A stretch of DNA of 64,000 bases from Bubalus kerabau. Lineage: Eukaryota; Chordata; Mammalia; Artiodactyla; Bovidae. The translations under genes and the position numbers were made by a program. The notes below the pieces were generated by a model. That model was not told the DNA's origin. It was given only the letters and a program-made list of their open reading frames with translations, and did not search any database. Below are positions 23,901 to 37,900 of this stretch, one piece after another. The DNA is taken from the NCBI RefSeq assembly GCF_029407905.1, contig NC_073634.1, positions 22,395,501 through 22,459,500 of the forward strand, read 5' to 3'. The stretch's first letter is position 1. Every line of letters starts with the position of its first letter.

Positions 23901-25933
23901 ACCACTGCTTATATAATTTTTGTATTTCTGTACTGTGTAAGAAATTAGATAACAGGAATTCTAATTTTTAATTCTTTCTTTAATCTACAACTGTCCCTCT
24001 CACCTTTTCAGTTCAGTTCAGTTCAGTCGTGTCCGACTCTTTGAGACCCCATGAATCACAGCACACCACGCCTCCCTGTCCATCACCAACTCCCAGAGTT
24101 CACTCAAACTCATGTCCATCGAGTTGGTGATGCCATCCAGCCATCTCATCCTCTGTCGTCCCCTTCTCCTCCTGCCCCCAATCCCTCCCAGCATCAGTCT
24201 TTTCCAATGAGTCAACTCTTCGCATGAGGTGGCCAAAGGGCTGGAGTTTCAGCTTTTGCATTAGTCCTTCCAAAGAAATCCCAGGACTGATCTTCTTTAG
24301 GATGACTGGTTGGATCTCCTTGCAGTCCAAGGGACTCTCAAGAGTCTTCTCCAACACCACAGTTCAAAAGCATCAATTCTGCGGCGCTCAGCCTTCTTCA
24401 CAGTCCAACTCTCACATCCATATATGACCACTAGAAAAACCATAGCCTTAACTAGACAGACCTTTGTTGGCAAAGTAATATCTCTGCTTTTCGATACACT
24501 ATCTAGGTTGGTCATAACTTTCCTTCCAAGGAATAAGCATCTTTTAATTTCATGGCTGCAATCACCATCTGCAGTGATTCTGGAGCCCAGAAAAATAAAG
24601 TCTGATGCTGTTTCCCCATTGATTTCCCATGAAGTGATGGGACCAGATGCCATGATCTTCGTTTTCTGAATGGTGAGCTTTAAGCCAACTTTTTCTCTCC
24701 CCTCTTTCACTTTCATCAAGATGGTTTTTAGTTCCTCTTCACTTTCTGCCATAAGGGTGGTGTCATCTGCATATCTGAGGTTATTGATATTTCTCCCGGC
24801 AATCTTGATTCCAACTTGTGCTTCTTCCAGTCCAGTGTTTCTCATGATGTACTCTGCAAATAAGTTCCTCTCACCTTAACCTAACATATTTTATATGGCT
24901 AATATTTGAATGATGTCAAACAAAGCTATAAAATATATCACACACGTCAACTCCATGTGGATTCTCTGAAAATATTTAAGTGTTCTTAAATATTTAAGAT
25001 ATCTAAAATACTTTGTAGGCCTAGAACACAATTTAAGTGTTCGAGGCCTACAAAGTAGTTTCAGTGGCTCCACTTTAGATTAGAAAGACTTCATATTAAT
25101 AAGAAGCAAAAGAACAAAGAAGAAAGGAAGGTGCATTAACTCATTGATGTAAGGGAACAAAGTGGGAAAAACTGTTTTAGTGCTTCGGTACAAGAGAAGC
25201 TACTAAACATCACTGGACAAAAGAAAAATGCCTGGGGAATATTTTAAAAATACACATCTGTGGACCACACATCTGGAGACTCTCAGGAAGACAGTGGTAG
25301 ATGTTACTAAATTGCTTTTTCTCCTGATGTTCAATAGGTTTAAGAATTATCTGTTTTGATGCTGACACTATAAAACAATAAAACTTATTTTTTAGAAAAA
25401 CATTTTTTTAATGTCCTTGGTGTGATTAAGTAAACAGTGAAAAAGACAAACACATGAAGTCTCTACCAGTATATGCCAGGGCTGAGCAAGTATTTTAGAT
25501 ACTGGGGAATTTCTGCATATATAAATTAACATATACATGTCTCTCCTAAGTTTTAACCAGTGACCTTTTCCAGTTTTCTGGAAAATTCATATAACAAATA
25601 CTTTTCATTTGATGAATCACAAATTTTTAATGAATCCATCTGAAATTTATCTTATATAGAGTGGAAGGTTTACTATTATGTTTTAAGTGTAACTTACCCA
25701 CGGGTCACATGAATTTAATGCGTTTTTAAATCTGTAAATGCAGCCATTCTGCAGTGACTGAACTCCTATTATTTCACTACCAGCAGACCACAGGAAAAGT
25801 GCAATTGCTGTTAGCATGCTTACTTCATCAGGCACAGGCACAGAATCTTCTGAAATAATAGCAGAAAATTAAAAAAAAAAAAAAGAATTTTCTGGAATAT
25901 ATGAATAATGAAATACTTATATATATATAAAGG

Positions 25934-25974
<41 letters not shown>

Positions 25975-28900
25975 AAGGATTTATATATATCCTTTATATA
26001 TATAAAGGATTCCCTGGTAGCTCAGCTGATAAAGAATCTACCTGCAATGCAGGAGACCCTGGTTAGACTCCTGAGTTGGGAAGATCCCCTGGAGAAGGGA
26101 GAGGCTACCTACCCCAGTATTCATGGGCTTCCCTGGTGGCTCAGATGGTACAGAACCCACCTGCAATGCAGGAGAGCTGGGTTCGATGCCTGGGTTGGAA
26201 AGATCCCCTGGAGGAGGGCATGGCAACCCACTGCAGTATTCTTGCCTGGAGAATTCCATGGACAGAGGAGCCTTGTGGGCTACAGTCCATGGGGTCACAA
26301 AGAGTCGGACATGACTGAGTGACTAAGCATAGCACATATATAAATGAAAGCATATATAATTATGACATTTAATGTTTATCTTGTTAAAAATCTACCTTAA
26401 AAAGCAAAATATTAACTCCTGATAAAGTTAGAATAGTTTTAGTAACATTAATAAAACTAATTAAAGTTTTCCCCTCCAAATATTAATCTGAAAAAAATTC
26501 AGGTAATAAAAGTAGGATATAGTTTGTTTAAAATTCAACAAGGGTAAGGGAAAGAAAATAAAATGTAGTATTTTGCCATCCAGGGACAGTTTAAGTTTAA
26601 TTTCCAGGTTTTTGTTTATTTCTTCTGGTCTGGGTTAGTCTTTTATATATAATTATTTATAAACATGATTTTTAATAGATATAATGGACATATAATCCAA
26701 ATGAGTATATAAATATATTTAATATCTTTCCTACTGCCAGATAGTTGTATTTATCACTTTTGTATTTTCTTTATTATAAAACAGACTGTAATAAATAAAC
26801 CTGAACACAAGTTTTTGATCAAGGTCAGAGTATGAGATCTTAAAAGCTCTTCGTATATTTTGCAGAAATGACTCCATGAAAGTCTTAACTGTTCTAAATT
26901 CCCTTTAGCAAAGTATGAAAATGTTCTCCTGGCATCGATTCCACCTGTACATACTCACATTTTTTTGTTAAATGAGTTTTATAGGTAAAAATTTATATTA
27001 TTTTTTTTTTGTTTTTATTTCTTTGCTTATATAATAATGTGGCCAATTTTTTTATATGCTTGGTGGGCATTTCTATTTCTCTCTTACCATTGCCTGTTCT
27101 CTCCTTTCTTTGTTGTTGTTGTTTAGTTGCTAAATCATGTCCAACTCTTTTGTGACTCAATGGACTGTAGCTCATCAGGCTCCTTGGTCCACAGGATTTC
27201 CCAGGCAAGAACACTGGAGTGAGTCGCCATTTCCTTCTCCAGGGCATCTTCCTAACCCAGGGATCTAACCCGTATCTCCTGCATTGGCAGGCAGATATTT
27301 TACCACTGAACCACCTGAGAAGCTCGTTCTTTCTTATACTGGGTGTTAAATGTTTATCTTATAAGATTTTTTTGTACATAAATGATATTAACACTGACAT
27401 TATTATTTTCAGTTTTTGATCTTTTTCAGCATTCATTTTGTGAAATTTTTCCTTCTAGTTTTATTGAGATTTAATTGAAACACAGTTCAGTTCAGTTAGG
27501 TTCAGTTGCTCAGTCATGTCCGACTCTCTGCAACCCCATGAATTGCAGCACGCCAGGCCTCCCTGTCCATCACCAACTCCCAGAATTTACCCAAACTCAT
27601 CTCCATCGAGTCGGTGATGCCATCCAGCCATCTCATCCTCTGTTGTCCCCTTCTCCTCCTGCCCCCAATCCCCTCCCAGCATCAGAGTCTTTTCCAATGA
27701 GTCAACTCTTTGCACAAGGTGGCCAAAGTATTGGACTTTCAGTCTCAGCATCAGTCCTTCCAATGAACACTCAGGACTGGTCTCCTTTAGAATGGACTGA
27801 TTGGATCTCCTTGCAGTCCAAGGGACTACAAGAGTCTTCTCCAGCACCACAGTTCAAAAGCATCAATTCTTCGGTTCTCTGCTTTCTTCACAGTCCAACT
27901 CTTACATCCATATACGACCACTGGAAAAACCATAGCCTTGACTAGAAGGACCTTTGTTGGCAAAGTAACATCTCTGCTTTTTAATATGCTCTCTAGGTTG
28001 GTCATAACTTTCCTTCCAAGGAGTAAGCGTCTTTTAATTTCATGGCTGCAATCACCATCTACAGTGATTTTGGAGCCCCAAAAAATAAAGTCTGACAATG
28101 TTTCCCCATCTATTTCCCATGAAGTGATGGGACCAGATGCCATGATCTTAGTTTTCTGAATGTTGAGCTTACAGTACTATATATATATTTAAAATGTACA
28201 GCATAATAATTTGACTCACATACATTATGAAATGACTATCAAAATAAGTTTAGCAAACATCCTCCATCTCATATAGATACAAAATTGAAGAAACAGAAAA
28301 AAATATTTTCCTTCTGCTAAGAAATTTTAGGATTTATCACCTACTTTTAATGCATGTCATTTTTCACAGGCTTATGTTAAATTTTATAGTCCAATATGCA
28401 GATGGTGATTGCAGCCATGGAATTAAAAGATGCTTACTCCTTGGAAGGAAAGTTATGACCAATCTAGAGAGCATATTAAAAAGCAGAGACATTACTTTGC
28501 CAACAAAGTTCGTCTAGTCCAGGCTATGGTTTTTCCAGTGGTCATGTATGGATGTGAGAGTTGGACTGTGAAGAAAGCTGAGCGCCGCAGAATTGATGCT
28601 TTTGAACTGTGGTGTTGGAGAAGACTCTTGAGAGTCCCTTGGACTGCAAGGACATCCAACCAGTCCATTCTAAAGGAGATCAGTCCTGGGTGTTCATTGG
28701 GAGGACTGATCCTAAAGCTGAAACTCCAGTACTTTGGCCACCTCATGGGAAGAGTTGACTCATTGGAAAAGACTCTGATGCTGGGAGGGGGTTGGAGGCA
28801 GGAGGAGAAGGGGACGACAGAGGATGAGATGGCTGGAAAGCATCACCAACTCGATGGACATGAGTTTGGGTAAACTCCGGGAGTTGGTGATGGACAGGGA

Positions 28901-31900
28901 GGCCTGGCGTGCTGCGATTCATGGGGTCGCAAAGAGTCAGAGACGACTGAGTGACTGAACTGAACTGATATTGATATTTTCCATTGACTTAAACTTACAC
29001 AGTTCAATTTTACTGCCCTATCTGTTCATTCTTGGGCCTACTCCACAGTTTTAGATAGTGTGGAAATGTTTTAATAGGTAATATGACAAATTTTTAATTA
29101 TTCTGTTTTCAGTCTTTTCACATTTACAACAGAAATAACATGAAAGAAAATGTCAAACACTGAAAAAAAATGGACATAAATGTGAATAAGCATTCCCCCC
29201 TAAATTAAACACAAACATGAAAAATGCTTATACTTACTAGGCAAACAAGAAATGCAAGTAAAAACAATAAAATAGCATGTTTTACTTACCAGATAATGAA
29301 ATTTAAAAGTCTGAAATACCATGTATTGGTGGGAATCATGCACTGTTGGTGGTAGTGCAAACTCACATAACTACTCTGCAGAGCAATTTGGCAATGTCTG
29401 ATAAAATTAAAATGTGTCATCAATTCCACTTCTAGGGGTATGCTGTAGAAAATCTCATAGCACATGTGCATAAGGAATTTATAAGGATGGTCACTGAGAC
29501 AATTTTTATAACTAGGAAAAATAAAAAATAGTAAAAATGGCCATTGATCAGGGAACGATTAATAACTGATAAATATAAAATGACAGACAACTACCGAGGA
29601 GTTCAGAACAATTTACAATCTAAGCGTTTTATATATACACATTCTTTCTTTGGGGGGAAAACTCCCAAGATGTATGTAAGAGGTAAGACAAGGGAAGGAC
29701 CCAGGTCTGCTGCACTGCAGGCAGATTCTTCACCATTTGAGCCACCTGGGAAACCCAACGCAAGGGCATCGAGTGTCAATACTCAAAATCGGAACTGAAA
29801 GTTCACATCTAAAAGATGGGACTAAAAACACTTCTCTGAGTTTATCCAGTGTTATATAGCAGTTTTCTGATGAGCTCATTCAGTCAGTCATTAAGGAACA
29901 AATATCGTAATAAATTAAAAAAATTAAAACTGACTAGATTACCTGGTTGGGAATATTCTAGGATGCATGCCAGAGTGCTACGAATTAGAGCTGTCCACTG
30001 TTTCTGAGTCTCCTCAGTTTTGGCCATTGAAAGTGTCACAATACTTTTGATGCCTTGAAGAGCTGCACTGACTGGTGGAGGAACCTGATTATCTGCAGAC
30101 TTTATTGCTGTGTCTTTCAATATTCTTGCAATTAAAAACAGAATTGTGGGCAAGATTGTCATACATCCTGAAATAAAAACAAATCAGATTATCTTGTATT
30201 ACTTCAGTGCGTGTATGTTTCAATTGTTTGTATCTTTTTACAACTGACTATGGTTTAATATTACTTCCCTTCCTTGTATTTATACAAAATTTATTGCACT
30301 GCTATTACTATAATTCAATGTTTGAAAGATAAAAAGGATGTCGCAAGCTATTTCAAAGAAGTCAATATTTTCTTTCTTTTCCTAATTTGCCTTGTTTTTT
30401 TATATTACTTCTAGTGTTTCACACAGAAGGAAAACTTCTGTCAAATACTTTGAAAAGTAGTTGAGAAACTTGGTGAATCATGTAGCAATTCCAAGACAAG
30501 TAATCAATCTCACTGTACTAAGTGAGCGTTAGTACTAAGTTAGTCAATGTACTAACCAAGTCAGGAAACTGATAAAAATGCTGATAAATAGGTAAGGCAA
30601 ACTGAAAAATAGGTAAGGCAAAAAGAAATGAAAGAATCCTAGGATTTGTAGCTGAAAGAACTTTAAGGTAATCAAATTAACCACCCACTTAACGGTTAAG
30701 ACTCCCTTCTCCACTGTGACATGCCTCCGGTGTAGACTGCCTATGAAGCTTCAATGGAGTAGTGTTTTCATATCTGTAGGCTTGTGCTGAGCTGAAAGAT
30801 ACCTTTATATCTTCTGATACGATATCTATTTCCTAGATACAACAGAGGCAAAGTTTACTTTTTTTATTTTTTAACATTTGTTTGTTTGGTTTTGTCAGGT
30901 CTTAGTTGCAGCATGTGAGATCTTTTAGTTTCAGCATGTAAACTCTCAGCTGCAGCATGAGGGATCTAGTTCCCTGACCGGGAATCAAGCCCGGACCCCC
31001 TGTGTTGAAACCAGAGCCTTAGCCACTGGACCACCAGGGAAGTATCAAGTGCCTACTTTTCTATCCACTAGTTCTTCAAGTATCTGCAGACAGCTATTAT
31101 ATTTTTCAGGTATAATTTTTTAATTAACAGTTGCTCCTTAAAGTTGGTTGTCACTCTTCTCTGACATGTTTGTCGGTGTGGCTCAAGAGTAGCAACCAGA
31201 TCAGAAAATAAAGTGTTTAGTAATTTTACTTTATGTCTATTTGCTAACATTCAATGTCTTCTCTCAAGCTGTGGGTCTGTCTCTTTGCTGAAGTTTCTTT
31301 GAAATGTACCTGAAAAAGGCATCTAGAGTTTTGGTTTTTTAAATCTTAAGTCTTTATAGGCTCCTAAAGCAAACAAACCCTTAAAAATAAGTCCTACTTT
31401 TCCTTTAAGACTTAATAGGAAAATAAATCATCATAGCACTTAAAATCAAAGGCAAGCTCATCTCTGTCTAATACTGTATAATACATTTACAAATAGTGAG
31501 CAACACCATACCAGCAGGTGAACAGAGAGACGGCAAGTCGGAGAGTATGGTAACTGTGGCTGCCACCAAACGAGCACTTTCTTCTGACAGTCGAGTTTTA
31601 GTGGCTATGTGACTTGGAGAGTCCGACATCTTGGTACTGAGATGTGGCATATGACGTACTAAAATGAACATCAACAGCTCCATAGTTGCAAACACAAGAG
31701 ATTTTCCAGGAATGAGACCACCACTGTCACCTCCTTCTCCTAATACAGGACAAGACTCTTTTTCCATATCATCCTCATCTTGGGTAAAAGAAAATCTGGT
31801 GAAATTCTCAGCAAAAAGGATAACAAATAGTAGAGGTAACAACACAGTAAGTATGTTTAATAAATTCTTTCAAAAGAATTTAGAATTTACAACTAAATGT

Positions 31901-34900
31901 CTAACTGATGCCATGTCTTTCTCAGAATAATTCTCTGCCTTATAATTGTTTATTGACCTCTCCTTAAATGTAACAATTCATTTTCTACTTTACTTTACTA
32001 AAAATAAAATTTTTATTAGGTATTTTTAATAGGAATGTATTTCATAATAGGAGTAACACATATGCTAGGCTTGAAACACATGAAGTTAACACTTTTGCAC
32101 GTGAAAACAGTTGAATATGAGCAATTTCATTTGGGTCATTCTAATGAAAGTAAAATCAACTGCAATCTTTTAAATGTATGGTTAAATTTTTTCATTAAAA
32201 ACTTCCTGACATTAATATTCAAAAAATTAGAATAGAAATAAATCTACTTTAAAGTTAGTGTAATTTCTTGTGCTTACTTAGTGTGTTTCTTTTTTCTTGC
32301 AAATAATCCTGAGCAGCTCTTACTATCTGTTGTACAACTCCAGTCACCAGCAGCTGGACAGACGGTGGATTCCAGGTCAACAGGAGGCGGTGTAAAACAC
32401 TCAGTAACTCAACACCAATCAGCTATTATAAATTAATAGAGAGAAATTAAATTAATTTAAAGGATATATTTATATTATTAAATCTAGGAGAATATACATA
32501 TAAAAATACATAGATTTGGTAGCTAAAGTTAATACATAAAATATGCAGCAAATATTATAATAATCTTGAAAAATGGTTATATTTTATCTCAATGTATTTT
32601 CAGTCAAAAATTACTTCATTATATATTTAAATGATTTTTCCATTTAAAATATTTCTTTTCTCTTTTGGACTAAACAGCATTGCTAGTGTTTAGTGCCACT
32701 AAAATTTATGATTTCTAATCCGAGTATTCAAGAGTAGTCCACCAGAAATTCTAGGCAGGCTGGCAAGCTGCTCCAAGATTCGTCTCAGAACTATTACAAA
32801 CTTTAACCACTCACTATTCACTTAGGCTTCTCACAATCTTCCACATCAACCCCATCCAATGAACCCACCTCAAATTTCAAAGAGGGAGAAAAAAAATTAA
32901 ATTGCAACCAAAGCCACCTTTACCTCTTTCCTTAAGATCAAGATCAGCCCCTTGTCCGAGGCTGATAATTTTTTTCTCACATGTTTCCATGCCATCCTTT
33001 TTGACTTCCCAAGGATTCATCAAGGACCTCAATCATACCCCATATATCATAGATAAACTAAGCTAAGCGTCTCTTCCCCAATATAAGTAGTTGCTCAAGT
33101 CTTTCCTATCTAATTTCCCTCCACGCCTCAGAAAACCCTCACATCCTTCCATCTGCCCCCATGATCTCTTCTGTCTCTGTCCTGATGGAAAGATGCCACT
33201 CCCTTCACCCCTTCATTCACTCCTCAAAACTTCTCTAATCTGGCTCCATTCACCTGAGAAAATGCTCTGCCTGAGGTCACCAATAACCTCCTGGGACTCT
33301 CTTCTGTCCTGACTCACTAGATTCTGTTCCTCTGAGACTTGTCTGTCCTTGACAATCTCTCTTGTCTTTGGTAACTCTGTTCTCTTTAGTTCTCCTACCT
33401 CTCCAGTAGTCTGCACTGCTGATTAATTTCCCTCATCTCCACCCTTATTTGTTATTTATCTCTAAAGTTCCAGTCTTGGCCCTGTTTCCTTCTTCTTTTA
33501 TTCAGTTTTCTGAGGCCAGTGAACTCATTGTCTCTCTGGAATTATGAAAACAGCCTCGTAATTGACCTCCTTTCTCCCTTCTCATGTCTTAAAAATCAAC
33601 CACTATAAAACTGATGGAGAGGTCAAATTTATGTCTATTGTAGTTATGAAATACACATTTAACCATGTTGTTTAATCTACTGCACTTACAGTCAATTATT
33701 TCAATTTTAACATAATATGTCACACACCTTCATTCACAGATTAAACTTTATTGGTTTGACTATTTGAAAACAACCCTCAAGTTTCTTGTGGTAATGTGCA
33801 GTCTAGCTGAGGCCCAGCTTTAAGCTACAAGGCTGGAGTACAAGATGAGTTCATCAGTAAGTGACGCTTATAATCACACAGCACATACTTCATTTTGTTT
33901 CATGTGGGTTTTTTTCTTTTTTATTGAGCAAATATCATGTACAAAACTAACTTTAAGAGAACACAATGATAAGAACTTTGTTTTTTTTATCTTTTTGTGT
34001 TTTATAGAAGATTATCCCAAGAGGTACTATTTGGTAGTGATGGTGTCCAAAGAAATGGTTATTATGAAGATAAAAAGACTTCCTAATTAAAACAAACAAA
34101 CAAATCCAGTGGAAACTTGGTTCTGTAACATGAATAAAATCCTCTAAAAATTCCATACAAAAAATTAGAAAACACAATTCATTAAATTTCTTAAATGAGT
34201 ACTTGAGCCAGTGCAAAAACCTTATTAAATGAGATCAAGTTTAATCAAACATTTAAAAGTGACATAATTTATTTGGATTTTCCAGGCAAGAATACTGGAG
34301 TGGTTTGCCATTTCCTACTCCAGGGGATCTTTCTAACCCAGGGATCAAACCTGGGTCTCCCGCATTGCAGCAGACTCTTTACTGAATGAGCCACCAGGAA
34401 ATCCCCAGTTTATTAATAGCCTTATGAATTAACTCAGCCCTTTACTAGCAGAACCATTAACTGGGACTGAGGGGATCCTTTACATTTTTAGTTATATCTG
34501 ATTGCTGATGAACTCATCAAAGAAGGTATAGTAATGATTCTAGTCCAGCGTGTCTGGTCATCCAACATTCAATATAAGGTCTTAGATGAAGCCAAAATCC
34601 TGAACACTTATTATATAATATGTATCTCATATGTGAGAAAATTACCTTAAGATAAATATGATGAATACAAAGCATAAATTATCTATTATAGAAATATACT
34701 GCACCTGATCTTCTGCAATATGGATTCGGGCATAAGGAGAATCTAGCAAGGTGTGCAAGGCCTGTAGACAAGCTGTAACATGTTCAACAGGCTCCTCAGG
34801 CCTTGGGGAACAAAGGAACTGTATACTCACACCTGTAATATACAAAATTAACACACAGGTTTCTTAGTATAAAACACTTTGTTGCTTTGACAGCATTTTT

Positions 34901-37900
34901 TTTTTTTACCTACTTATTTTACAGCTTACTTTAACATGTATTTATTAATGCCTTAAAGTAAGTTCAAAATGATTGTCAAAATAAGTAGCCAAACTTAACA
35001 TAGGTTGTAGCCTTGGAATGAGACAAACAGTCACATTGGAAGCAAGTGAGGGAGTTCCAAAGTCATCAGGTTGATTAAGAAGCTACTTAAAGACATTTAA
35101 AAATAATACATTAAGAATAAATTTATGAAAATTATAAGATTATGATAAATGATTGCAAATTCTTAAATGTTACAAGAGAATCTACACAGCAATTATAAAT
35201 AACAATTACTCAAATTTGCTTTAACTTTACATTTATATTTATATGCATATATACATTTATATATGTGTATATATATAAAAATTTATACCTATATACACAA
35301 TTTATGCATATATTACATTTATAATGTAAATATAAATTTATATTTCCTCAGAGTAATTTAAGTGTCAAGTAAAAAGAAAACATATAAAAAAAAGTTTAAC
35401 TTTTTCCTTGAAAATTATTCAGTATTGCTCTGTGAGTGAACATGATAGAGAATTTTTAAGGAGTAATTTAATAATTAAATTTTTCTATTAAAAATTCAGT
35501 TAATTAAGAAAATGTGCTAAAAAAAAACACCTCTGTTTACTATTTCTTATCTGAACTATACTGTAAAATTTTTTTCCATAGCATTAAAATGAAAGATATG
35601 AAGGAGTTCAAAACATGCTGCACCAAAATATACCTTCTTGGCTGAACACATTTGAGAAATAGCAGATGCAGGCAGGGCTCTTTGACCCCCTTTCTACCCA
35701 AAAGCAGGTCATAAAATTTCTCATTAGAAAGATGCCCTCCCTGTATCAGGCAAAGAATATTTTTACTCCTTGAGCCTGGGAGTCGATGTTGAAATAGACC
35801 GATCAGAACAAACCTACTAAAATAAGCCTGATCTTCTACTGTTGCTGTTCAGTGGCTAAGCTGTGTCTGACTCTTGCGACCCCAGGGACTGTAGCCCACC
35901 AGGCTCCACTGTCCATGGAATTTCCCAGGCAAGAATACTGGTGTGGGTTGCCATTTCTTTCCCCAGTTGATCTTCCCAGACCAGGAATCGAACTTGCATC
36001 TCCTGCACTGGCAAGCAGATTCTTTGTTGCTGAGCTATCAAGGAAGCCCCGATTTTCCATTTGTTTCTCCCATATACTTTTTAGTTCCTGCACAACTTAT
36101 CATCCCTGGCCCCAGCCCTTTGTCTTATCAGATCCCCACAATTTATTCTTGTTCGTGTAAAACTGTATACAATCTTTAAGACCTAAAAGTTTCTTCAGGT
36201 CTTCATTTTCCTCCTATGTACATGTAAAAGTTTTAAATCAATTATATTCAAAAGCAGAGACATTACTTTGCCAACAAAGGTCAGTCTAGTCAAGGCTATG
36301 GTTTTTCCAGTGGTCATGTATGGATGTGAGAGTTGGACTGTGAAGAAGGCTGAACGCCGAAGAATTGATGCTTTTGAACTGTGGTGTTGGAGAAGACTCC
36401 TTGAGAGTCCCTTGGACTGCAAGGAGATCCAACCAGTCCATTCTGAAGGAGATCAGCCCTGGGATTTCTTTGGAAGGAATGATGCTAAAGCTGAAACTCC
36501 AGTACTTTGGCCACCTCATGCGAAGAGTTGACTCATTGGAAAAGACTCTGATGTTGGGAGGGATTGGGGGCAGGAGGAGAAGGGGACGACAGAGGATGAG
36601 ATGGCTGGATGGCATCACTGACTCGATGGACGTGAGTCTCAGTGAACTCTGGGAGTTGGTGATGGACAGGGAGGCCTGGTGTGCTGCGATTCATGGGGTC
36701 GCAAAGAGTTGGACACGACTGAGCAACTGATCTGATCTGATCTGATATGCTTTTCTCCTATTAATGTGTCTTATGTCAGTTTAATTCTTAAGCCAGTCAC
36801 AGAACTTAAATGGTAGAAAGCAGTTTTTTCTCCCTTACAGATAAACATTTTGAGAAGTAATATATCTTGAGATACATTAAGATGGCTCACTTACCTAAAA
36901 TCAGATGCATTCTGTCTTTGTTAATTTCTGCCAAAGATTTAGCACTAGGTGTTGCTCCTGATGCTTGGCTTAAATTGACCGCTATGGAACGTTTTTGTAA
37001 AGCGGATATTGCTGCTGCTTCTGCTGACTCTGAACATGTAAATCCTGTGCTGTTTAACCAAAGTGCCACTGCATGGAGAATTGGGGCCCAGGAATTCCGA
37101 TAGTGCAGTCTAGCCGTATCAATAGTCTCAGGAGTATAAAATGCCCCACCTGAAAAACAATCAAATCAATGAAAAACATTACTTCTATTATACATATTCA
37201 CTCATTTATGAACAACTTCCTTTAAAAATACCTGGTACATACTGGCTTAGTCCATTTGACCTGCTTTAAGAAAATACCACAGACTGAGTGGCTACACAAC
37301 AGAAATTCATTTCTCATGGTTCTGGAGGCTGTAAGATGCCAGCATGGTTGGGTGAGGGCCTTCTTCCTGACTGACAGCCAGTACCTTCTTGCTTTCTTCA
37401 CAAGGTGGAAGGTAGAAAGGGTTGGGGGCTCTGTAGGTTCTCTTTTACAAGGGGACTACTCCCATTCCTAGGGACTCCACCCTCATGACCAAAGCACCTC
37501 CCAAAGGACCCATACCTCCTAATACCATCACAACAGGGATTAGGTTTCAACATAAACATTCTGAGGTGATACAAATATTCAGATCACAGCACACATAAAA
37601 GAGGAATCTGGCCAAAGAGTTTCTCCCCAAGGATCTCTAAAACCGACATCATTCCTACAACTGCTTACCTGGAGTGCCTATCACTGCCTTGTGATTTATG
37701 CCAGCATTTCCAGCCTTTCCTCTGCAAGTGCTCACGCCTCTGAGTGCCTTCTACCTTGCCCCACCCATGGTCACAGGCTTCCTCTTCACTGTCGCCAGCA
37801 ACTCGTAAAACCCTCATCACCTTTCCTTTCTCTTATAGCCAGCGAACTCTGTCTCTTCCTTTTTTCCCCCCACTCTTTGGCAAATTCTTCCCTTCTTCCT

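Noticed and set aside
26123..26314. tRNA-like sequences with GGTTCGA boxes here and at about 9055, 10795, 40490 and 63895
   Set aside because: They are the tRNA-derived heads of Bov-tA and CHR SINEs, continuous with SINE bodies and lacking a complete cloverleaf.
27475..27945. 156-codon plus-strand frame
   Set aside because: It is the antisense of a BovB 3' end. Similar antisense frames recur at 7216-7761, 13660-14082, 24310-24669, 36286-36618, 49887-50255 and 57286-57702 because the same element is present.
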